The translations under genes and the position numbers were made by a program. Shown piece by piece: positions 24,384 through 33,887 of a stretch of 62,191 nt of DNA. Below the pieces are notes generated by a model, which saw only the letters and a list, made by a program, of their open reading frames with translations, searched no databases and had not been told where the DNA came from. Position 1 is the first letter of the stretch. The number at the start of each line of letters is the position of its first letter. Source of the DNA: Nostoc sp. T09 (GTDB lineage Bacteria > Cyanobacteriota > Cyanobacteriia > Cyanobacteriales > Nostocaceae); the NCBI RefSeq assembly GCF_002154695.1, contig NZ_MTAV01000033.1, positions 1 through 62,191 on the forward strand. Reading direction: 5' to 3'.

Positions 24384-25691
24384 TTATTGGCTAATTAAAC
24401 CCATTTCTCTATAAATTGAAGATACTATTTTTGTTATTTTTGGTAATTTTCTTATAAAAAAGCCTGCTCCTATTAAACAAGAAATACCACCGAATAATAA
24501 AGCATTATCAACTCCTATTTTACTGGTCAATCCTCCAAAAAATAAATTACCGAATGGCAATATTCCTAAAAAACCTGTTGTAAAGATACTTGTAACTCTA
24601 CCTCGCTTATTTTCATCAACCAGAATTAATTGCACAAAGTTACTAATGGCTGCCAATGTAAGAGTATTTGTCATACCAACTATACAGATTAATACCAGGC
24701 AAATCTCTAGATTATTAAAGCGAGAGAAAATTATTAAACCTAAACCTAGAATTGTAGTAGAAACCGCTATAACTTCTAATAATCCTGTAGCTTGCTTCCT
24801 TAAAATTAGATAAAGACCTGCAATTATAGAACCAAGTGCAGAAGCTGTCATCAAAAAACCCATAGTTTCTGCATTACCGTTTAAAACTTCCTTCACAAAA
24901 ACAGGCATGAGATTCACATGAGTCATCACCATAAAACAAATCAAAATTTGTAAAATCAAAACATACCTAATCGGTAGAAAATTATACGAAAAAGCAAAAC
25001 CCTCTTTTAAATTCTGCCAAATATTTGTTTTTTTAAGTGAATAATTATTGAAATCTGATTTAAGTTGAGCAGTTAATATGGCAGAGATAAAAGGTATATA
25101 ACTGATGCTATCAACTAAGAAACATGAAGCTGCTCCAACTCTGGCAAGTAGTAATCCTCCGATCATTGGGCTGACAAACTTGGCTGTATTAATTAAGAAT
25201 GAATGAATAGAAATTGCACTGTAAGTATCTGCTTTATTATTCACAAGCCTAGGAATAGCTACTAGACGCGCTGGCAGATCAAAGGCTTTAACAGTTCCTT
25301 GCATGATCCCAATGATAATAATCCAGGTCACAGTAATTTGACCGTTAATAGTGAGAACGGTGAGAGTAGCAGATAGCAAAATAGAGACTAACTGAGTCGT
25401 CAGTAATACATAACGTAAATTCCAGCGATCTAAGAACACACCTACCAATGGTGTAATAATCAAGCCCATAAATTGATTAGTAAACCCAACTATGCCAACT
25501 AACATGGCTGAATTAGTGATTTGATAAACCATCCATATGAGGGCAATTTGAGTCATCCAAGAACCAAAAAAAGATACGCTTTCTCCAATAACAAAACAAC
25601 AAACATTTGGAGATTTTAAAGCAGGCGGAATATACAAAAAGGTAAACAATAGTTTGCCTACTTCCGAGCTTTTTTTATTACTTTGTTGCAT
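24384..25691 (-). CDS. MFS transporter (enterobactin-exporter-like MFS_3)
   Basis: A 435-residue protein with about 12 hydrophobic spans. The opening FVIGESVSFFGSWMTQIALIW and loop FLDRWNLRYVLLTTQLVS are typical of the EntS/MFS_3 branch (efflux of siderophores or drugs). ATG 25691 with AAGGAAA about 10 bp upstream is preferred to the TTG three codons earlier. AT-rich codon use relative to neighbouring mrp is visible. Substrate unknown; located in the inner membrane. Confidence 0.85.
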   Translation of the reverse strand: MQQSNKKSSEVGKLLFTFLYIPPALKSPNVCCFVIGESVSFFGSWMTQIALIWMVYQITNSAMLVGIVGFTNQFMGLIITPLVGVFLDRWNLRYVLLTTQLVSILLSATLTVLTINGQITVTWIIIIGIMQGTVKAFDLPARLVAIPRLVNNKADTYSAISIHSFLINTAKFVSPMIGGLLLARVGAASCFLVDSISYIPFISAILTAQLKSDFNNYSLKKTNIWQNLKEGFAFSYNFLPIRYVLILQILICFMVMTHVNLMPVFVKEVLNGNAETMGFLMTASALGSIIAGLYLILRKQATGLLEVIAVSTTILGLGLIIFSRFNNLEICLVLICIVGMTNTLTLAAISNFVQLILVDENKRGRVTSIFTTGFLGILPFGNLFFGGLTSKIGVDNALLFGGISCLIGAGFFIRKLPKITKIVSSIYREMGLISQ

Positions 25692-26064
25692 CAATATTTT
25701 CCTTGAGGGACTTGAGCCAATTTTTGGATGAAAAGTTCACTGACTTTGCTACTTTCCCACCGATTACTGAGATACTATTAGAGTGACTTAAATTTAGATA
25801 TTCATAAAGTTAGCATACTTAACATAATCTGACAAGGATGCTGAGGTTGTAGATTAGGTACTTTCTGAGCTTTGCTGAGGTAACTTATCGTAAATTAAAA
25901 GCTTTAAGACTCTCTCTTACAAATTTCTGAGTGCTGGCTTCCGGTGCTTAGACTTTACCCTACAGGAAGCAAGCTACAGTCGGGGTTTAAATCCTCCGCA
26001 GTCGCACCCGCAAAGCGCTGCTTCTGAAAATGGCAAATTTTTGATAACTAACCTTTTCCGAACC
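25692..26064. other. 373-bp divergent spacer with repeat debris
   Basis: This lies between the MFS gene and mrp, so it carries both promoters. About 25937-25970 is a GCTTCC...GGAAGC hairpin and up to 26025 follows CCGCAGTCGCACCCGCAAAG, a piece of a repeat type often seen in Nostoc spacers. No gene is seen. Confidence 0.4.
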
Positions 26065-27147
26065 ATGTCTAACCACGAATCTCCCTTTCAGCATCCAGAA
26101 GATCAGTTAAAACCAGATACTAATTCTCATCAGCAAGAAGTAGTCAAACTTCTGAAACAGGTTATAGAACCTACCTTAAAAAATGACATCGTTAGTTTAG
26201 GAATGGTACGAAATCTCCGTATAGTTGATCAGTATATTTATTTACGGTTATACATTGGTTCTCATCAGCACCAATTACATACAGAAATTCAATCTGTATT
26301 ATCATCTCTATCTTGGTGCAAAAAAACTTATCTTCAAATTTGTACAATTCCTGGTGTTAGAACAACTCTAGCAGTTTCTAGTGGTAAAGGTGGCGTAGGC
26401 AAATCAACAACGGCCGTAAATCTAGCCGCAGCCTTAAGATTACAAGGTGCAAAAGTCGGGCTGTTAGATGCTGATGTTTATGGGCCGAATTTACCGCAAA
26501 TGTTAGGTTTAGGCCAAGCTGATATTCAAGTGATTAATACTTCTACAGGGGATAAGTTTTTACCCCTGGAAGTTCAGGGAATAAAACTAATGTCAGTCGG
26601 TTTACTTGTAGAAGCAAATCGCCCTTTGGCGTGGCGAGGCCCTGTGTTGCATAAAATTATCACGCAATTTTTACAAGACGTGGAATGGGGCGAATTGGAT
26701 TATTTATTAATAGATTTACCGCCCGGTACAGGTGATGCTCAAATCACAATTATCCAAGAAAGCCCAATTTGTGGAGTCATTCTAGTGACAACTCCTCAAC
26801 AAGTGGCGATCGCAGATGTACGACGGAATATCAATATGTTTCGCCAAGTCGGTGTTCCTGTCCTTGGCATCATTGAAAATATGAGCTATTTAATCTGTGG
26901 AGATTGTGGTTCACGCACACCAATTTTTGGTAGTGGTGGCGGCGAACAACTGTCCGCAGAATTACAAGCACCTCTGTTGGGGCAAATCCCCATTGATCCT
27001 GATATTTGTAGCGGTGGTGATACTGGAAACCCGATCGCCATTGGCTTCGACATAGCCCAAGCGAAGCATCGGACTTCGCCAGCTAGTGAGGTTTTTGCCA
27101 AAATTGCTACTGCAATTAACGCAACTTTTCTGAGGATAGCTGAATAG
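26065..27147 (+). CDS. Mrp/NBP35-family Fe-S cluster carrier ATPase
   Basis: A 360-residue Mrp/ApbC-type P-loop NTPase. An N-terminal DUF59 (MIP18-like) domain covers about residues 20-95 but lacks its conserved Cys. The deviant Walker A is SSGKGGVGKSTTAVN (~104-118), switch DADVYGPNLPQML, and the cluster-binding CxxC is C278-G-D-C281. It binds and hands over 4Fe-4S clusters in the cytoplasm. The ATG at 26065 is preferred to a TTG at 26041. Residues near 327-338 are encoded by a repeat-like stretch (27044-27078) and differ from the normal C-terminus. Confidence 0.88.
   Translation: MSNHESPFQHPEDQLKPDTNSHQQEVVKLLKQVIEPTLKNDIVSLGMVRNLRIVDQYIYLRLYIGSHQHQLHTEIQSVLSSLSWCKKTYLQICTIPGVRTTLAVSSGKGGVGKSTTAVNLAAALRLQGAKVGLLDADVYGPNLPQMLGLGQADIQVINTSTGDKFLPLEVQGIKLMSVGLLVEANRPLAWRGPVLHKIITQFLQDVEWGELDYLLIDLPPGTGDAQITIIQESPICGVILVTTPQQVAIADVRRNINMFRQVGVPVLGIIENMSYLICGDCGSRTPIFGSGGGEQLSAELQAPLLGQIPIDPDICSGGDTGNPIAIGFDIAQAKHRTSPASEVFAKIATAINATFLRIAE
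27044..27078 (+). repeat. Short repeat stretch within the mrp C-terminus
   Basis: The stretch GGCTTCGACATAGCCCAAGC then GAAGCATCGGACTTCGCC resembles the GCGTAGGCATAGCC...GGCATCGC palindromes scattered in this genome type. It encodes about a dozen residues (FDIAQAKHRTS) at a place where other Mrp proteins have a shorter GxPxxxxxP link. Confidence 0.4.
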
Positions 27148-27313
27148 CTTATTCACCCAAAAGAATTATGAAAAACTACACTCACAAGGGGATTAAGCCT
27201 GATAAAAGTAACCCACCTTTGTTGATTTAACACCAAAAACGAATGGGAGTTTGTATGGATGCGCCCCAATCAATAACTCAGCTATATTTGCTTTCGATGG
27301 CGCGAACAGTAAG

Positions 27314-28279
27314 TTAAGTCTTCTGCGCGATGCGCTGCTGGAAAATTACGACCAGAAGGAGGAAGCCGCCGCGGAGGACGAGCTGCCACCACGGAGTAAT
27401 CGTCCCTTCGAGATTCAGAAGGTTATACATCATTCCGAGCAAAAGGACACCGGCAAGCGTCGGAAACACGCTCCCTTGCCCTCCTCCGAGAAACGTTCCT
27501 CCCATGACAGCCGCAGCGATCGCATCCGTCTCCCAGCCAAAAGCGGCCACAGGCTGACCCGCCCCTAGACGACCCGCGAGAATAACACCAGCAAGCCCTG
27601 AAAGCAGACCGCTGATTGTGTAGACCGCAAGCTTTACCCGATCCGGGTTCACACCCATGAGCCGGGAGGACTCCTCGTTGTCACCGACAGCGAATATATG
27701 CAACCCTAATAGGCTTCTGTGCAACATAAACCAAGCTGCGAAATACAAAAGCGCAACCATCAGCACAGGGACAGGAACCGGGCCAATGAACCCCCTACCT
27801 AGCCAAACAAGTTCCGAAGCAGCCGATGATATGGCAATCGACTTTTCCTGAGTGATGCTCAATGCCAGCCCACGCGCAGCGCTTGCGGTAAATAAAGTCA
27901 CAACGAATGGCTGGATTCTGGCACGGGACACGAGAAGACCGTTGACCACACCGAGCAAGGTGGTGCTGGCAATACCGCCGGCGATTGCCACAAGGCTTCC
28001 CTGTCCGGCGAGCATTGCGGCGACGACACCGCCTAAAGCAACGAGACCACCCACAGACAAATCAATTCCTCCACTCAGGATCACAACAGTCATGCCCAGC
28101 GCCACGATCGCGAGCATACTGTTCTGTCGCATGATGTTCATCAGGTTAAGCGGTGTCAGAAAGGTTTCATAACGAAACGATGCGAACAGAGCTAAACAAA
28201 AAAGCAGGAGCAGCGCACCCTGCGAGGTAAGTAGCTTCGCAAGCCGCGTACCGACAAGCGCAATCCTTGTGGCAGCCAT
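27314..28279 (-). CDS. yjfF: Sugar ABC permease, YjfF-like
   Basis: A 321-residue permease of the ribose/galactofuranose family (BPD_transp_2) with about eight to ten spans. Signature pieces are ILSGGIDLSVGGLVALGGVV and the loop SRLMGVNPDRVKLAVYTISG, followed by AVMGGTFLGGG. It is the last gene of the four-gene operon 31944-27314, 6 bp after the first permease. E. coli yjfF holds the same place. Base composition is visibly more GC-rich than the flanking cyanobacterial genes. Confidence 0.8.
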   Translation of the reverse strand: MAATRIALVGTRLAKLLTSQGALLLLFCLALFASFRYETFLTPLNLMNIMRQNSMLAIVALGMTVVILSGGIDLSVGGLVALGGVVAAMLAGQGSLVAIAGGIASTTLLGVVNGLLVSRARIQPFVVTLFTASAARGLALSITQEKSIAISSAASELVWLGRGFIGPVPVPVLMVALLYFAAWFMLHRSLLGLHIFAVGDNEESSRLMGVNPDRVKLAVYTISGLLSGLAGVILAGRLGAGQPVAAFGWETDAIAAAVMGGTFLGGGQGSVFPTLAGVLLLGMMYNLLNLEGTITPWWQLVLRGGFLLLVVIFQQRIAQKT

Positions 28280-28284
28280 CCCCG

Positions 28285-29232
28285 TTAGACCTCCCTAGGA
28301 CGCTGTAAAAAAACAGCGAAAAGAATAATTACGGATTTCAAAACCAATGACCAGGTGAAGGGAATCAAAAGCATATTGAAACTTGTGGAGATCACCTGCA
28401 TGATCAAGGCTCCCACAACAGTTCCGAGCACATTTGCACGGCCACCAGAGAAGGGCGTGCCGCCAACAACAACAGCCGCGATCGCATCGAATTCTGCGTT
28501 AACACCAATCTTACTGGGATCGCCCATAGCCAGCCTTGCTGTCTCGATTAACCCAGCCAATCCAGCCAGCAGGGCGCTAATTATATAGACGATGGATTTC
28601 ACACGCTCCGCACGGATACCCGCCAGCCGTGCAGCCTGTTCGTTACCGCCGACTGCAACGATGTAACGCCCAAAAAGTGTAGACCGGATACAGAAGAACG
28701 CGGCTGCAATTACAACTGTGGCAATCACAACCTGAATTGGGATAGGGCCGAGATAGCCCTTGCCCAGCGCTTCAAAGGTGGGATGGGCAAAAGGAACAAT
28801 CTCGCCGTCCCCGATCACTTGAGCAATTCCACGCCACACAATTAGAGCCGCCAGAGTGGTGATTAAAGGCTCCAGTCTCAGCCGTGAGATCAGAAAGCTG
28901 TTAAGCAGACCAATCAACAGGGCACTTCCCAAAGCAGCTAAGAGAGCGATCGCCATCCCATACTTGATCAGCAATGCCACAATAATTGAAACCAATGCCA
29001 TAGTCGAACCAACCGTGAGGTCGATACCGCGTGAGGCAATAACGAACGTCATCCCAATGGCAACGATCATCGTCGTAGACACCTGGAGCAACATATTCAG
29101 GGTGTTGCTCACCGTAGCGAAACGCGGAGTCAAAACGGCGTTCGCAACATAAAGAATGAGGAGCGCCGCGGGTGCGCCGAAGTTTGGGTTCCACAGGGTT
29201 CTCCAACCCGAACTGAGCTTTTTGCTATTCAT
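28285..29232 (-). CDS. ytfT: Sugar ABC permease, YtfT-like
   Basis: A 315-residue permease with GMTFVIASRGIDLTVGSTMA, NEQAARLAGIRAERVKSIVY and AVVVGGTPFSGGRANVLG, the RbsC/YtfT signatures. ATG 29232 overlaps the end of the ATPase gene (the stop TAG lies at 29225-29227), a typical case of translational coupling. A longer in-frame version starting 46 codons earlier would overlap the ATPase and is unlikely. It should form a heterodimer with the YjfF-like protein. Confidence 0.82.
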   Translation of the reverse strand: MNSKKLSSGWRTLWNPNFGAPAALLILYVANAVLTPRFATVSNTLNMLLQVSTTMIVAIGMTFVIASRGIDLTVGSTMALVSIIVALLIKYGMAIALLAALGSALLIGLLNSFLISRLRLEPLITTLAALIVWRGIAQVIGDGEIVPFAHPTFEALGKGYLGPIPIQVVIATVVIAAAFFCIRSTLFGRYIVAVGGNEQAARLAGIRAERVKSIVYIISALLAGLAGLIETARLAMGDPSKIGVNAEFDAIAAVVVGGTPFSGGRANVLGTVVGALIMQVISTSFNMLLIPFTWSLVLKSVIILFAVFLQRPREV

Positions 29233-30775
29233 TTGCGTCTTGCTCTGTTTCACGATCTGCACCTTCGGCCATAGCGTGCAGAATTGCTTTGATATTCTTC
29301 TGCTCGCCACTGAGTTCTGCAACTGACCGCCCATCACGCAGAACGACAACATACTGTGAGCCTTCAACAAGTTCTTCCACTTCCGATGAAATCATCAGAA
29401 CTCCCAGCCCTTGCTCTGCGAGTTCGGCAATCAGCCGCTGAATTTCGCGCTTTGCACCAACGTCGATTCCGCGAGTTGGCTCGTCGAGGAGAAGAAGTTT
29501 CGTATTCTTGCACAGCCATCGCGCCAGCAGAACTTTCTGCTGATTGCCACCTGAGAGTTCGTGGATCTTCTGCTCGGCGCTGGCGGCCTTGATGCCAAGA
29601 CGCTGCATAAAACGATTGACGAGTTCGCCCTGTCGTTTTTTGGAAACGATGCCCCATTGCGTAAGAGAAGGTAGGGCAGCGAGTGTGAGGTTTTCACGCA
29701 CCGAAAGCTCAGGGATGATACCATCCGCCTTGCGGTCTTCTGAGAGGAAAGCCATTCCCGCGTCGATGGCGTCATGGGGACTACGCACTTCCAGAAGGCT
29801 ACCTTCGAGTTTTACGGTTCCACCGTCAAGTGGTTCGGCACCGAATAGAGCGCGCGCCGTTTCGCTGCGACCAGAACCGAGCAAACCCGCAAGCCCAACG
29901 ATTTCGCCATGCCGGACTTCAATTGAGACACCAGCGAGTCGGTTTTGATATTTGAGTGCTTCCGCCTGCAACAGCACTGGCCGACCTGCTGCGTTTTGCG
30001 ATCGCTCAGCAAAGGCTGTAACTCCTTCGCTCACCTCATCGGGCTGGCGGCCCAGCATATGACACACCAGATCCAGGCGATTGAGCGTGGTCAGCGGCTG
30101 CGTCACGATGTTGCGCCCATCACGCAGGACTGTCACGCGATCGCACACGGCGTAAAGTTCTTCAAAACGGTGGCTGACGTAAACGATGGCTGTCCCTTCC
30201 GACTTGAGCCGGCGCATAACGTCAAAAAGAACAGCAACCTCGGTTTCCGTAAGCGAACTCGTAGGTTCATCGAGGATCAGCACACGCGCACCAAAGGATA
30301 TAGCGCGGGCGATCGCCACCATCTGGCGATGGGCAATATTGAGCGAACCAACTACCGAGCGCGGATCGATATGCAACCCCAAGCGCCCCAGGATTTCGAC
30401 CGCTCCGGTATTCATGCGCTCTCTATCGATGATGCCAAAGCGATGTGGCTCTCTGCCAAGAAAAATATTCTCGGCAACAGTTCGGAAACCCACAAGCTGA
30501 ATCTCCTGGTAGACGGCTACGATACCTGCCGCCTGCGCTTCGGTCGGGTTCTGGAATGCAACGCGTTCATCGTCGTACTCTATAATGCCTGAGTCCCGTC
30601 GATACGCTCCCGTCATAATCTTAATCAGCGTTGATTTGCCAGCGCCGTTCTCGCCAACCAGCGCATGAATCTCGCCTGCCTTGAGTTCAAAATCAACGCC
30701 CCAGAGCGCTGGCACGCCGGAAAAACTTTTCTTGATGTCCGTCATGCGAAGGACAGTTCGAGTAGCCTGATTCAT
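29225..30775 (-). CDS. ytfR: Sugar ABC ATPase with two ATP domains, YtfR-like
   Basis: A 516-residue duplicated ATPase of the MglA/RbsA family. The N-domain has Walker A GENGAGKST and signature LNIAHRQMVAIARAI with Walker B VLILDEPTSSL; the C-domain has GLLGSGRSETARALFG as degenerate Walker A, LSGGNQQKVLLARWL and LLLDEPTRGIDVGAK. The ATG at 30775 with AGGTAAAG upstream is preferred to GTG 30823. Both the gene order and overlap with ytfT match the galactofuranose transporter operon. Confidence 0.85.
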   Translation of the reverse strand: MNQATRTVLRMTDIKKSFSGVPALWGVDFELKAGEIHALVGENGAGKSTLIKIMTGAYRRDSGIIEYDDERVAFQNPTEAQAAGIVAVYQEIQLVGFRTVAENIFLGREPHRFGIIDRERMNTGAVEILGRLGLHIDPRSVVGSLNIAHRQMVAIARAISFGARVLILDEPTSSLTETEVAVLFDVMRRLKSEGTAIVYVSHRFEELYAVCDRVTVLRDGRNIVTQPLTTLNRLDLVCHMLGRQPDEVSEGVTAFAERSQNAAGRPVLLQAEALKYQNRLAGVSIEVRHGEIVGLAGLLGSGRSETARALFGAEPLDGGTVKLEGSLLEVRSPHDAIDAGMAFLSEDRKADGIIPELSVRENLTLAALPSLTQWGIVSKKRQGELVNRFMQRLGIKAASAEQKIHELSGGNQQKVLLARWLCKNTKLLLLDEPTRGIDVGAKREIQRLIAELAEQGLGVLMISSEVEELVEGSQYVVVLRDGRSVAELSGEQKNIKAILHAMAEGADRETEQDANE

Positions 30776-30987
30776 CGGCTTTACCTGTTTTTGTCCTGAT
30801 TGCCCATAGTGGATATCCTTCACTTCGCACGATAGTAATCTTTGTCTATCGTGGAAGCTCAGGATAATTCCAGGTTATCTTTTCTTTATTTTAGGGCGGG
30901 AACTACTTAGTACTTCACCACATTAATTTTGATGGAAATCTTTCCTCGCTAATCCTCAATGCCCCATGCGCCATGCCCAATAGACCA

Positions 30988-31944
30988 CTAGTATGCTTCA
31001 TGCACAAAATCCTTGGCGTTGGTCGCGTCGAAGAGTCTATCCTTGAGAATGATCCGAGGAGGAATTTTTTCACCGACAAAATACTTCTCCATCGTGGCGA
31101 AAACAAGCGGCCCAAAACGTGGATTTGACTCGACACTGACGCCAAGCTCGCCGCGGATAATCGCTTCGAGCGCAGATTTCTGACCGTCGATTGAACCGAT
31201 GATTACATCCTTACCCGGCTTCATGCCTGCGGACTTGATAGCCTGGATTGCACCCAATGCCATTTCATCGTTGTGAGCATACACTGCGGTGATCTCAGAA
31301 CCCTTAGCCTGGATGATGTTTTCCATTACACGCTGGGCCGCAGCCCGTGAAAAATCTGCCGTCTGCGTGGCGATGATTTTCATGTTGGGATAAGGAGCGA
31401 TCGCGTTGCGAAATCCCTTAGCCCGATCGATTGCGACCGATGAACCCGCCGTTCCCGTGAGTTCCACGACGGATGCCTTACCGTTGGTCGCCTTGGCCAA
31501 CCATTCACCAACGCGGCTGCCTTGCGCGATGAAATCCGACCCCAGAAAGCTAATGAAGTCCTCGCCTGGTTTTCCCGCAGCTTCACGGTCAATGAGAAAC
31601 ACTGGTATCTTTGCCGCTCTCGCCGCTTCCAAAGCTGGCGTCAGACCCTCATACTCACGTGGTGCGAGGAATATGGCATCGACTTGCCGTGCGATCAGAT
31701 CCTCAATGTCGGCGAACTGCTTCGATGTCTGCCCTTGGGCGTCTGTCATCAAGAAATCGTAAGTTTCCTTACGCTTGGCGGCTTCGGCTTTGATGCTATT
31801 TGTTTCCGCGACGCGCCACGGGCCAATGTTCTCTGTCTGCGAAAATCCGACAATCTTTTTCGTTTTCTCGCGCACGCAGCCAGCCAGCGAGAAAGCCGCT
31901 ACGGTAATCGCAACGTAAGCGCTAAATACCAGGAACCTTGACAT
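30988..31944 (-). CDS. ytfQ: Galactofuranose-type periplasmic binding lipoprotein, YtfQ-like
   Basis: A 318-residue type I binding protein, the same length as E. coli YtfQ. Segments that correspond are VGFSQTENIGPWRVAETNS, DAIFLAPREYEG, VVELTGTAGSSVAIDRAKGF and YAHNDEMALGAIQAIKSAG. The N-terminal SAYVAITVAAFSLAGC ends in a lipobox, so here it may be a lipoprotein rather than a free periplasmic protein. The start at 31944 (MSRFL) gives a normal signal peptide; in-frame ATGs at 31989 and 32013 would add 15-23 residues, and an AGGAG site lies upstream of the 31989 one. First gene of the ytf operon. Confidence 0.82.
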   Translation of the reverse strand: MSRFLVFSAYVAITVAAFSLAGCVREKTKKIVGFSQTENIGPWRVAETNSIKAEAAKRKETYDFLMTDAQGQTSKQFADIEDLIARQVDAIFLAPREYEGLTPALEAARAAKIPVFLIDREAAGKPGEDFISFLGSDFIAQGSRVGEWLAKATNGKASVVELTGTAGSSVAIDRAKGFRNAIAPYPNMKIIATQTADFSRAAAQRVMENIIQAKGSEITAVYAHNDEMALGAIQAIKSAGMKPGKDVIIGSIDGQKSALEAIIRGELGVSVESNPRFGPLVFATMEKYFVGEKIPPRIILKDRLFDATNAKDFVHEAY

Positions 31945-32162
31945 ATAGACTCGGACAGCTGAGTATCCAAAACAGGTTTGATTGTTCATAGACCCATTAG
32001 ATCTCCTATCCATCGTGTCTGAGCGCTACTTAGAGCTTATCTTGAAACAAAGACTAGTGATGTGGAAATATCTTTGATGCGATCGCCCCCCAAATATACC
32101 CCAATCACGGCATCTACACCCTGATGCAATCAAACTCCCCAACTGTGCTAAATGCCAAATGA

Positions 32163-33887
32163 CTAACTAAACTGTTGCGCATAAAACCGTGCATAGCGGC
32201 CATGAAGCTCTAAAAGTTCTTCATGGGTTCCTGATTCCACCATTTGTCCTTGTTCCAGCACTAAAATGCGATCGCATCTTCTCACTGTACTTAAACGGTG
32301 GGCAATAATTAACACTGTGCGACCTTGCATCAGTCTTTCCAAGGCTTCCTGTACCAGTGCTTCTGACTCCGAATCTAAAGCCGATGTCGCCTCATCCAAA
32401 ATCAAGATTTGTGGATTGAGAAGAACAGCACGGGCGATCGCAATTCTTTGTCTTTGTCCCCCTGATAAATTCACCCCACGCTCACCTACCCAAGTATCAT
32501 AACCCTCTGGTAGCTGGCTAATAAACTGATGGGCGTTAGCAATTTTCGCCGCTGCTTCCACTGCTGACATTTCAAATGAGTCTTGTCCAAAAGCGATATT
32601 TTGGGCAATAGTTCCAGAAAACATGATGGTTTCTTGGGGAACAATTCCTATTTGTCGCCGCAGACTATGGAGTGTGACATCTCGAATATCCACACCATCA
32701 ATCAGGATTTGACCAGATACAGGGTCATAAAAACGGGGTAGGAGATTCACAAATGTAGTTTTACCAGCACCCGAAGCACCCACAAGAGCGATCGCTTCTC
32801 CTGGTAGTGCCAACAAACTGATATCTTTTAATACAGGTTCACCAGGCTTATAAGCAAAAGCAACACGAGCGTATTCCACCTTGCCTTGCACAGGAGGAAG
32901 AACTATGGCGTTTGGCTTTTCTAATACCGTCGGTTGAATTGCCAATAATTCAAAAACTCGGTCAACCGATGCCTCACCTTGCTTAAATTCGTTGTAATTA
33001 TTGGTAGTATGTCCAATCGGGTCAATTAATAACGCCGCCGCCGCCAGGTAGCTGAAAAACTCTCCTACTGTTAAATTGCGTTGAGAAATTTGCCAGCCTC
33101 CCACCATTAATAGCGATAAAGCACTCACCGCTTCTAAAAATCCCACGATAGGGATTTGAATTGCTTTGAGTCGTTCTGCTGAGTATTTGGCTTTGAGGCT
33201 GCGTTCTGCTTCTCGGCTAAATCTGGCAATTTCGTAGTTTTCGGCAGCAAAAGCTTGTACTAAACGAATCCCACTAAAAACTTCTGTAAGTATCGCAGAT
33301 AAAGTTGATACACGATTTTGACTACGACGAGAATACTTCTGTAACCGTTCGCCAAACCAGCCAATTAAAATCCCCATTAGCGGCGCAACAATCACCGTTG
33401 CTAGTGTCAGCTGCCAATTCAGACAAATCATGTAGATGGGAATTGCTAGCAGCTGCAAAACACAAGGAATAAAATCGTGAAATATTTTATTGACTACTTC
33501 CCCTACCCTGTCAATATCCTCAGTCAGGCGGTAAGATAAATCACCTGCTTTTGCTGTTTCAAAATAGCTGAGATTAAGTTTTTGTAGATGGGCATAAACT
33601 TGCTTGCGGAGATTAAAAGCTACTCTTAAAGCAGCTTGCGCCATATATATATCTTGCACAGACTGAAAAAAGCCGCGGACAAGAAATACTACAGCGCAGA
33701 TTCCAGCTATTTGTGCGATCGCTACTACATTACCGTCTCCAAAAGGAACTGCCAATTTACCTGCGAGATTAATCAGCGTTAATGTAGCTAGCACATATCC
33801 TAAAATGCCAATAAATCCCTTAGTGATGGTTTGCCACTGGGGTTGGATATAAGGTAGCAGTTGCCAATAATTAGATCGCGTTTTCAA
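32163..33887 (-). CDS. ABC exporter, MsbA/HetC-like half transporter
   Basis: A 574-residue fused exporter: six membrane spans to about residue 300, then ATPase. Walker A is GASGAGKTT, Q-loop IVPQETIMFSG, signature [15 protein letters not shown], Walker B LILDEATSALDSESE, H-loop IAHRLS. It is like lipid- or drug-exporting MsbA-type and the heterocyst glycolipid/HepA-type cyanobacterial exporters, but no partner gene is near, so the substrate is open. The only usable start is TTG at 33887. Confidence 0.85.
   Translation of the reverse strand: MKTRSNYWQLLPYIQPQWQTITKGFIGILGYVLATLTLINLAGKLAVPFGDGNVVAIAQIAGICAVVFLVRGFFQSVQDIYMAQAALRVAFNLRKQVYAHLQKLNLSYFETAKAGDLSYRLTEDIDRVGEVVNKIFHDFIPCVLQLLAIPIYMICLNWQLTLATVIVAPLMGILIGWFGERLQKYSRRSQNRVSTLSAILTEVFSGIRLVQAFAAENYEIARFSREAERSLKAKYSAERLKAIQIPIVGFLEAVSALSLLMVGGWQISQRNLTVGEFFSYLAAAALLIDPIGHTTNNYNEFKQGEASVDRVFELLAIQPTVLEKPNAIVLPPVQGKVEYARVAFAYKPGEPVLKDISLLALPGEAIALVGASGAGKTTFVNLLPRFYDPVSGQILIDGVDIRDVTLHSLRRQIGIVPQETIMFSGTIAQNIAFGQDSFEMSAVEAAAKIANAHQFISQLPEGYDTWVGERGVNLSGGQRQRIAIARAVLLNPQILILDEATSALDSESEALVQEALERLMQGRTVLIIAHRLSTVRRCDRILVLEQGQMVESGTHEELLELHGRYARFYAQQFS

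Noticed and set aside
25937-26025. tRNA-like GGGGTTTAAATCC stretch with a GCTTCC/GGAAGC stem
   Set aside because: The T-loop-like string does not sit in a cloverleaf; no acceptor or anticodon stem can be built and the flanks match Nostoc spacer repeats.
27251-27568. Plus-strand open frame over the end of the yjfF-like gene
   Set aside because: It is antisense to a well-supported permease gene and its protein is low-complexity Arg/Pro/Ser sequence; the GC-rich composition makes antisense open frames frequent.
29364-30592. Several long antisense frames over ytfR
   Set aside because: These are shadows of a GC-rich gene; the sense frame has all ABC ATPase motifs.
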